Positions 9,136 through 15,229 of a stretch of DNA of 53,596 bases are shown piece by piece. Source of the DNA: an uncultured Clostridia bacterium (GTDB taxonomy: Bacteria; Bacillota; Clostridia; TANB77; CAG-508); contig CAPPGO010000002.1 in NCBI GenBank assembly GCA_948678575.1, positions 1 through 53,596 of the forward strand, given 5' to 3'. Every line of letters starts with the position of its first letter. The first letter of the stretch is position 1. Made by a program: the position numbers and the translations under genes. Under the pieces are notes generated by a model. That model searched no databases, had not been told where the DNA came from, and saw only the letters and a list, made by a program, of their open reading frames with translations.

Positions 9136-11193
9136 TTAATGTACATTACAAGTTTCTGGTATTGTTCCTCGAATAAAATATTCTGTATATGTATTTGTGC
9201 ACTTGGCATTTGCAACTTTACCTGAAGTAGGGCAGATAGTTGCTTCTTGAACTGTGGTAGGTTTTTCAAAATTTTTGATTTCTAAATCTTTATGAATGTT
9301 TTTCATTACATTAGCCCAGATAATTCCTGCTGGATTTTTTCCATTAAAGTTTATTGTTTCGTTTTGGTCAAAGCCAAACCAAGTAACTGCAGTATAATAT
9401 GGTGTAAATCCACAAAGCCATCTATCATAATTTTCATTTGTTGTACCAGTTTTTGCAGAGGTTTCAATATTTGGAATAGAGCAATAAGTTGCTGTTCCAT
9501 AAGTTCCTTTGACTGGTTGAGTTAAAAGTTCTTTTATAATATATGCAATATCTTTATTAAATACTTTTTGTGTATTTTGAGATGATGTAATGATAGTTTT
9601 TCCATTACTGTTTTTAATGTCTATATAAAATGTAGGTTCAATATAAGTTCCATCATTTGCAATAGTAGAGTATGCTCCAGCTAATTCTAAAGGGCTAATT
9701 CCTTTGTCTAAACCACCAAGTGCTAGATTTAAGTTATCGTCTACTTTTGTTAAAGAGGTAATTCCCATTCTTCTCATATATTTAATAGAAGTTGAAGGAG
9801 TTATTTTTTCCATTATTTTAACAAAAGGTATGTTTTGAGAAGATTCAACTGATCTCCTTAAAGTTATTGCACCTTGAAAACCATTGTAGTCTGTTGGAGT
9901 GTAACCTTCTTCGGTTCCATCATCAAAAGTAGTTTCTATATCTACAAACACACTAGCACCTGTGATAACATTTTCGCAAAATCCTGGTACAAGTACAGAT
10001 ATTGGTTTTCCAGCAGAGCCAGTTTGTCTAGTAGAAGAGGTAGCTCTGTTAAGACCTCGTGAAGTTTTTTCTCCAAGTCCACCAACACAAGCTAAAACTT
10101 GTCCATTAGAATGGTCTACAATTATCATTGCTGATTGTGAAGTAACATCTTTTTGATTTTTAGATTGTATTGCATAAGTCTTTTTTTCTAATTCTTTTTC
10201 AGTGGCTTCTTGAATACTAGTTTTTTGAGTGCTTTGAATTGTCAATCCACTTAAACTTAAATAATTTTCAGCAAATGAAGTAGATATTTTTCTAGTACTA
10301 GATAAATCTTTAATGATTTCATCTAACATTGCATCAATTTGATAAGAATAGTTGTTTGAACCTTCGGCTTCTAATTTTGTTTGTTTAAAAGTGATACCAT
10401 TTTCTACTTCTGTAATAGCAACAGAATATTCTTCGTCTGTGATATATTTAAGCTCTTTCATCTTATTTAAGACAACTTTTACTCTTTTTGAAATTTTTTC
10501 ACTATTGTCTTTTTCATCAAATGGGTTAAATGAGTTAGGTGAAATATTGATTCCAGCAATGTATGCACATTCGGTTAAACTTAGGTCTTGAACATTTTTG
10601 CTAAAATAATATTCTGAAGCCTTTTGAACTCCATAAATGTTAGGTCCAGTGTAGATTATATTAAAGTATGTTTCTAAAATTTCTTCTTTTGATAAAAACA
10701 TTTCGAGTTGAATAGCTTTTAGCCATTCTTCCATTTTTCTAGAAACATTATTACTATTATTTCCAGTTAAATTTTTGACTAATTGTTGTGTAATACTACT
10801 TCCACCAAAAGAGGAATTGCCTAAATGTATTACATAAGAACCAATAGCTGCAACTGTTCTTTTTATATCTATTCCAAAATGTTTATAATATCTTTGGTCT
10901 TCAATTGCTATGTATGCATTTTTTAAATTATCTGGAATATCTTCAAATTTAACATTTTGAAATATTCTTTCATTTCCAATACTAGCAATTTTCTCACCAT
11001 CAATATCTAATACAGTGGAAGGAGTATTTGATATCATTGTAATTGCTAATGTTTTCCAGTTATAAAAAGAAATAGCAAATAGTATTGCAGATAAAATTAT
11101 AATAATTATTAGTAATTTTAGAAATGCTCTAAAAAAATGCTTTTTTGGTGCTTTTACTTCTTCATTTTCTTTTATGTTTTTTTCTTTTCTCAA
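9136..11193 (-). CDS. Class A penicillin-binding protein (PBP1A type)
   Basis: Bifunctional cell-wall synthase of 685 residues. It has a cytoplasmic charged tail, one membrane helix (about 23-43), a GT51 glycosyltransferase domain (catalytic E98-D99 in IEDQRYYKH; GGSSITQQLVKN at 130-141) and a penicillin-binding transpeptidase domain with S393-A-G-K396, S452-Q-N454 and K581-T-G583. It polymerises and cross-links peptidoglycan outside the membrane. The start is TTG 11193 with AAAGGATG upstream; an extended -10 (TGATATAAT) lies before it. The C-terminal tail has a cysteine pair region (TICPTSGKVANAKCTN) seen in several clostridial PBPs. Confidence 0.93.
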   Translation of the reverse strand: MRKEKNIKENEEVKAPKKHFFRAFLKLLIIIIILSAILFAISFYNWKTLAITMISNTPSTVLDIDGEKIASIGNERIFQNVKFEDIPDNLKNAYIAIEDQRYYKHFGIDIKRTVAAIGSYVIHLGNSSFGGSSITQQLVKNLTGNNSNNVSRKMEEWLKAIQLEMFLSKEEILETYFNIIYTGPNIYGVQKASEYYFSKNVQDLSLTECAYIAGINISPNSFNPFDEKDNSEKISKRVKVVLNKMKELKYITDEEYSVAITEVENGITFKQTKLEAEGSNNYSYQIDAMLDEIIKDLSSTRKISTSFAENYLSLSGLTIQSTQKTSIQEATEKELEKKTYAIQSKNQKDVTSQSAMIIVDHSNGQVLACVGGLGEKTSRGLNRATSSTRQTGSAGKPISVLVPGFCENVITGASVFVDIETTFDDGTEEGYTPTDYNGFQGAITLRRSVESSQNIPFVKIMEKITPSTSIKYMRRMGITSLTKVDDNLNLALGGLDKGISPLELAGAYSTIANDGTYIEPTFYIDIKNSNGKTIITSSQNTQKVFNKDIAYIIKELLTQPVKGTYGTATYCSIPNIETSAKTGTTNENYDRWLCGFTPYYTAVTWFGFDQNETINFNGKNPAGIIWANVMKNIHKDLEIKNFEKPTTVQEATICPTSGKVANAKCTNTYTEYFIRGTIPETCNVH

Positions 11194-11270
11194 ATATCTT
11201 CATCCTTTCATTTTTGTGATTATATCATATAAGTCAAATTTGGAAAAGCTAAATTTTAGGATATAAAAAA

Positions 11271-11294
11271 AGTACTTCTAGTGAAGTACTTTTT
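11271..11294. terminator. Terminator insulating inverton A on its left
   Basis: AGTACTTC and GAAGTACT form an 8-bp stem with a 4-nt loop, an A-run before it and a T-run after it. It can stop transcription leaving the switch leftward toward the PBP gene. Confidence 0.8.
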
Positions 11295-11315
11295 CGTTAA
11301 TATAAGTTATTAACG
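11295..11315 (+). repeat. Inverton A, left inverted repeat
   Basis: 21 bp: 7-bp arms CGTTAAT and ATTAACG around a central heptamer ATAAGTT. It is the exact reverse complement of 11463-11483; five outer T/A bases extend the match to 26 bp. Confidence 0.9.
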
Positions 11316-11462
11316 ACCTATTACAAAACAATAATACACATAAATTTCTAAGAAGTCAAGCTTTCCATAATTATTTTTTTAGAGCAATTTTCTGCTCTTT
11401 TTTTGCTACTTAAAATTGATGAAATGCTTGAAAATATTAAACAATATGCTTTTTGTATTTTT
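11316..11462. promoter_or_regulatory. Inverton A: invertible promoter segment, OFF orientation
   Basis: 147 bp bounded by exact inverted repeats. On the minus strand it holds a consensus promoter: TTGACT (plus-strand 11354-11359), 17 bp, TATTAT (11331-11336), directed leftward away from the pilin-like gene. On the plus strand it holds a terminator: AGAGCA at 11381-11386, TGCTCT at 11393-11398, then a T-run, which would stop read-through toward the gene. Flipping the segment would point the promoter at the gene and turn the terminator round. Inversion itself is inferred, not observed. Confidence 0.82.
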
Positions 11463-11483
11463 CGTTAATAACTTATATTAACG
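11463..11483 (-). repeat. Inverton A, right inverted repeat
   Basis: Same arms as the left copy with the complementary central heptamer AACTTAT; 26-bp match when the outer AAAAA is included. Confidence 0.9.
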
Positions 11484-11645
11484 AAAAATATTATGTAAAT
11501 AATCAGAGGTGGTTTTCCTTCTGATTATGCCAATAAAAGTGTATAACACTTTTAAATTTTGTGTACAGAAGAAAGTATTGTATAGTGTGTATTTAGACTT
11601 TGGACTAACTATATATTGCTTTCTTCAAATATTAATAATAGGAGG
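11484..11645 (+). promoter_or_regulatory. Conserved structured 5' leader, copy A
   Basis: Nearly identical to 14985-15145. Three hairpins are predicted: ATAATCAGA (11499-11507) with TCTGATTAT (11520-11528); AAAAGTGT (11535-11542) with ACACTTTT (11546-11553); GAAGAAAG (11568-11575) with CTTTCTTC (11619-11626), the last one extended by a variable A/T-rich inner stem around a TTTAGACTTTGGACTA loop. It ends with AGGAGG. I recognise no known riboswitch. Confidence 0.65.
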
Positions 11646-11670
11646 AAAACAAAAGAAATGAAGAAAAGTA

Positions 11671-14220
11671 ATGCAAAACGGAATAACATTAATAGCTCTG
11701 GTTATTTCAATAATAGTAATGCTAATTTTAGCTGGTGTTTCGATTAATGCTATTATAGGGGATAATGGTATTTTAAGTAGAACACAATATTCGACATTCT
11801 TAAGTGAAATGACAGCAGTAGAAGAAGCCGTGCAAATGTGGAAAGCAGGAGAAGTAATAGGAGAAGGTGGAGAAGAAACAAAAGCGATACCAGCAAATGG
11901 ACTTTGTAGAGTTAATGATTTAACTGCAACTGATAGATTAGTAGGAGAAGTTGGATATTATAGAATATGGAGCATGACAGAAACAGCACCAGAAATTAGT
12001 ATATTTGCTAATTCTTCAGATTTTAATAGTAGCTTTGAAAGTGAAATGATATTTTTCCCAGCAGGAGTACAAGACTTATATTATTTAAACAATGAAGCAA
12101 TAGGAATTAAAGGAGATAAAACTTACATAATAGATGCAGCAACAGGAATGATATATTCAATGCAAGGAATAAATTTAAAAGGTATAAGTTGTTATAGTGC
12201 AAACATGGCAACAGCAGTAATGAGTGGAAACTTAAATGCACCAATATTTTCAGAAGCAGAAGTAAGCGGAACAGGTGCAGATGAAAAATTAGCAGGAAAT
12301 ACTCAAGATGAATTTCTAACAGATGGAAGTAAAAATCCAAATTATAATCCTTATGGCTTCCAAATTATAGCAGATTCTACTAATGATAATGTATATAAAT
12401 TATATAATAATGGAGATTTGTATGCTAAAGGAGTAAAAGGAATTGCTTTAAATTCTAGTGAAGAAGAAATGGAGAATGTTAATCCATATATATGGTTAAG
12501 TTCAACAATTCCATCTGAAATTCCAGGTAGTAGTACAAATGAAGTAGAAATAATTATAGGTTATAATATTATTTATGCAATTGATAAAAATAGAGATTTA
12601 TGGGCTTGGGGTGTGAATGATTATAATAAAATGGGACTATCTACCAGTGAACAAATTGAATTTTCTCCGTTAGTAGTAAGGAAATTAAATGTTGATGGTC
12701 AAAAAGTAAAAAAAGTAATAGATACTAATTGGGCTTGTTTTGTTATAACAGAAAGTGGATTATTATATGGCTCAGGGTCTAATGTATATGGCGAACTTGG
12801 AATAGGCAGAAAAAGTCAACAGACTGAAAAATTTGAAAAGATAGAATTTTCAGAAAATGCAACGAACATAAAGGAAATATATAATCAGACAGGAAATAAA
12901 GATACTGGAGATGGATTTTCTTTTATTTTAACAAATAGTGGAAATTTATATTTTGCTGGAAGACATTCTAATGATAGGGGTGTAAATGTAATTTTAGCAG
13001 ATAATACTAACCAGGTAGATTTTGTTTTATCATGGAGTTTAGTAGATACTCAAACTATGTTTCCTAAATTAGATTTTACAAAGGTAAGAGGAACAGGAGC
13101 ATGTGCTAGATGGCATAATTCGTATTGGTTATTTTATGCAGAAAATATATGTTATCAAATGAATTGGAATGGTGAAGTAATAGAAATTTCACCATGGGGA
13201 GAGTGTACATCTATAGATGTATACAGTGGATATGGAGCTACCTCACCAATTTTAGCAAAAATTATAAAAGGAGATAATATAGAGTGGTGGTATCGTGGAA
13301 TAAATGGAAATTATACTTCTATATTTGAAAATATAGAAGTTGAAAATTGGGTTGATAAAACAGATATAATTAGTAGTGTTGAAACTAATAATAATAAAAT
13401 AGATGAAATTTGGTTTAATAGTTCTGCAATGGTAATAAGATTAACAAATGGAGAGTGTTATAGTCGTGGAAATTGTAATTCTATTGGTTTTGGAATAACA
13501 GGTAGAAAAGATACTTGGACTAAAATAGAAGAAATATCTGGAATATCTGGAAAAAATGTACTTTCAGAACCTTTCGTACCTTTAATGGTAAAATCAAATA
13601 TGCAATTATGTGGAACAAATTGTGTTAATTTAATAAAAAGAGAAAATATGCTTCAACCAAGTTGGAAATTAATTGAAAAAGATGTTAAATATTTTAATGC
13701 TCAAACTGATGGAAAGGCATTAGGGGTAGTAAAAACTGATGGATATTTATATGTTAGAGGAGAAAATAGTAATTATTTAGGATTAAATAAAATTGGTGAA
13801 AAAATATCTAATTTTACTAAAGTAACAGGCGAAGGTGCTACAGATGAGGTGAAAAATGCTTTACAAAGTGGAATTAAGTCGTATAATATATGTCGTAATT
13901 CTTTATACATTTTAACTAATAATGGAAATTTGCTAGTAAGCCATAGGTACGAAGATGATTTGGATGAATATTCAGGATTACAGAAGGAAAATCATTCAGA
14001 ACTTGTAATATTACAAGAAAATGTAACTTTTTTTGATGCGAAGCAAACATATCATATATCAAAGATTGAGGATGATGTATATTGGTGGGGAAGTGGATCT
14101 GGTGGACATGAAGTAGGAGATCATCAACTTCCAAGTAAATTATCATCTGTTTGGTCAGAAGCAGGTAATTGGAGAAGATTCTTAATAGGAGGAAATTTAT
14201 GGTTAATTCGGAGAAAATAA
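11671..14220 (+). CDS. Giant prepilin-like RCC1-repeat protein, 5' part (frameshifted)
   Basis: 849 residues before an early stop. The N-terminus MQNGITLIALVIS gives a prepilin-like core with a very short leader. The body contains RCC1-like strands such as LWAWGVNDYNKMGL near residue 310, LLYGSGSNVYGELGIG near 370 and YLYVRGENSNYLGLN near 690. The coding signal continues one frame over to 14659, so the intact product would be about 1000 residues, close to the paralogue at 118. AGGAGG at 11640-11645 is 25 nt before ATG 11671; the better-placed ATG 11658 is in another frame. Expression would need inverton A to be ON. Confidence 0.75.
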   Translation: MQNGITLIALVISIIVMLILAGVSINAIIGDNGILSRTQYSTFLSEMTAVEEAVQMWKAGEVIGEGGEETKAIPANGLCRVNDLTATDRLVGEVGYYRIWSMTETAPEISIFANSSDFNSSFESEMIFFPAGVQDLYYLNNEAIGIKGDKTYIIDAATGMIYSMQGINLKGISCYSANMATAVMSGNLNAPIFSEAEVSGTGADEKLAGNTQDEFLTDGSKNPNYNPYGFQIIADSTNDNVYKLYNNGDLYAKGVKGIALNSSEEEMENVNPYIWLSSTIPSEIPGSSTNEVEIIIGYNIIYAIDKNRDLWAWGVNDYNKMGLSTSEQIEFSPLVVRKLNVDGQKVKKVIDTNWACFVITESGLLYGSGSNVYGELGIGRKSQQTEKFEKIEFSENATNIKEIYNQTGNKDTGDGFSFILTNSGNLYFAGRHSNDRGVNVILADNTNQVDFVLSWSLVDTQTMFPKLDFTKVRGTGACARWHNSYWLFYAENICYQMNWNGEVIEISPWGECTSIDVYSGYGATSPILAKIIKGDNIEWWYRGINGNYTSIFENIEVENWVDKTDIISSVETNNNKIDEIWFNSSAMVIRLTNGECYSRGNCNSIGFGITGRKDTWTKIEEISGISGKNVLSEPFVPLMVKSNMQLCGTNCVNLIKRENMLQPSWKLIEKDVKYFNAQTDGKALGVVKTDGYLYVRGENSNYLGLNKIGEKISNFTKVTGEGATDEVKNALQSGIKSYNICRNSLYILTNNGNLLVSHRYEDDLDEYSGLQKENHSELVILQENVTFFDAKQTYHISKIEDDVYWWGSGSGGHEVGDHQLPSKLSSVWSEAGNWRRFLIGGNLWLIRRK

Positions 14221-14659
14221 TCTTGTAACAAGTGGTATAGATAGAATTGATGGATTTACTAATGGAACTGGAACTACTATAAGTGGTGGTGCAGTTTTAC
14301 AAACGCCTGAAAAAATTATAGATGGGTGTTATGATAAAGGATATATTATTTTAGGGGAGAGTGGAAAATTATATGGTGCAGGTATATGTAAAAATATTGG
14401 TGATGGTGCTGGTAAAACAGGGGAAATAAATACAGTTTTACATGAGATACATTGTGATGAACGATTTGTTAGTGTTGTTGGTGGAAATGGATTTGCTGTT
14501 GCTATTACTAAAGATGGTAAAGTATATGCAACTGGAAATAATAGTTATGGTGTACTAGGTAGATGGATTGGAGTAAGTAGAGGAGATTCTAATTCACGAT
14601 ATAGGACAGCTTTTGAATGGGTAGAATGCCCAGAGTTAGAAATATGAGTTAGCTGTTTG
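14207..14659 (+). pseudogene. Frameshifted 3' part of the RCC1-repeat protein gene
   Basis: Open in the next frame from after TAA 14204 to TGA 14657-14659, with no good start of its own. From AAT 14216 it encodes about 147 residues, including YIILGESGKLYGAG and AVAITKDGKVYATGNNSYG, which align in style and position with the C-terminus of the paralogue at 118 (GKVYGIGRNEYGQLG ... ECVELE versus ECPELE). Removing one base near 14209 would restore LWLIGENNLVTSG, a good RCC1 strand. It may be a real mutation or an assembly error. Confidence 0.8.
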
Positions 14660-14770
14660 AGCGAAGCGAATTACAGATAACTTATACATTGGAGCAATAA
14701 AAACGAACAAAGTGAAGTTTTTATGATAAGCGGAAATGTAATCTTTGAAAATATATTATATAAATCAAAA
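14660..14770. other. Short intergenic stretch with imperfect hairpins
   Basis: Between the broken RCC1 gene and inverton B. It contains an imperfect pairing of AGTTAGCTGT (14648-14657) with ACAGATAACT and a TAAAAAC/GTTTTTA pairing near 14699-14724. No gene, promoter or known RNA is recognised. Confidence 0.4.
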
Positions 14771-14795
14771 AACTCGCTTGAAAAAGCGAGTTTTT
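14771..14795. terminator. Terminator insulating inverton B on its left
   Basis: Perfect stem of AACTCGCTT (14771-14779) and AAGCGAGTT (14784-14792) with GAAA loop, an A-run before and a T-run after. The stem sequence is unlike that at inverton A, but position and role are the same. Confidence 0.85.
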
Positions 14796-14816
14796 CGTTA
14801 ATATGAAATATTAACG
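14796..14816 (+). repeat. Inverton B, left inverted repeat
   Basis: 21 bp with the same arms as inverton A (CGTTAAT, ATTAACG) but a different central heptamer, ATGAAAT. Exact reverse complement of 14964-14984. Confidence 0.9.
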
Positions 14817-14963
14817 ACCTATTACAAAATAATAATACACATAATTTTCTAAGAAGTCAAGCTTTCCATAATAATTTTTTTAGAGCAATTTTTTGCTCTT
14901 TTTTTACTTCTAAAAAATGATGAAACAATTGAAAATACTGAATAATATGTTTTTTGCATTTTT
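14817..14963. promoter_or_regulatory. Inverton B: invertible promoter segment, OFF orientation
   Basis: 147 bp, the same length as in inverton A. Minus-strand promoter TTGACT (plus-strand 14855-14860), 17 bp, TATTAT (14832-14837), pointing away from the LRR gene. Plus-strand terminator AGAGCA (14882-14887), TGCTCT (14894-14899), T-run to 14906. The two segments differ by scattered substitutions, mainly in the right half, while the promoter hexamers and terminator stem are identical. Confidence 0.82.
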
Positions 14964-14984
14964 CGTTAATATTTCATATTAACG
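14964..14984 (-). repeat. Inverton B, right inverted repeat
   Basis: Arms as in the left copy with central heptamer ATTTCAT, complementary to its own partner but not to inverton A. Outer AAAAA extends the match. Confidence 0.9.
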
Positions 14985-15145
14985 AAAAATATTATGTAAA
15001 TAATCAGAGGTGGTTTTCCTTCTGATTATGCCAATAAAAGTGTATAACACTTTTAAATTTTGTGTACAGAAGAAAGCTTTATATAGTGTTTATTTAGACT
15101 TTGGACTAGTTATATAAGCTTTCTTCAAATATTAATAATAGGAGG
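14985..15145 (+). promoter_or_regulatory. Conserved structured 5' leader, copy B
   Basis: Same three hairpins as copy A at 15000-15008/15021-15029, 15036-15043/15047-15054 and 15069-15076/15119-15126. In the third, the inner stem differs from copy A (CTTTATATA with TATATAAG) yet still pairs, suggesting selection on structure. It ends in AGGAGG at 15140-15145. Confidence 0.65.
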
Positions 15146-15229
15146 AAAACATGAAAGAACGAAAGAAAAGCAATTTGAAGCAAGCAAAACGGAATAACAT
15201 TAATTGCATTAGTTATTTCAATAATTGTA

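Noticed and set aside
9292..10591. Plus-strand frames inside the PBP gene (9292, 9874, 9962, 10352)
   Set aside because: They are fully contained in a clear antisense gene and have no supporting signals.
11295..11483. The distant inverted repeats as a simple RNA stem only
   Set aside because: RNA pairing remains possible, but it does not explain the backward consensus promoter, the identical 147-bp length or the locus-specific heptamers as well as DNA inversion does.
14660..14770. A gene or known RNA between the broken RCC1 gene and switch B
   Set aside because: Only imperfect hairpins are present; there is no ORF of useful length and no promoter.
11295..14984. The CGTTAAT repeats as a CRISPR array or transposon ends
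   Set aside because: There are only two pairs in inverted orientation around a promoter, with no spacers, no cas genes, no transposase and no target-site duplications.
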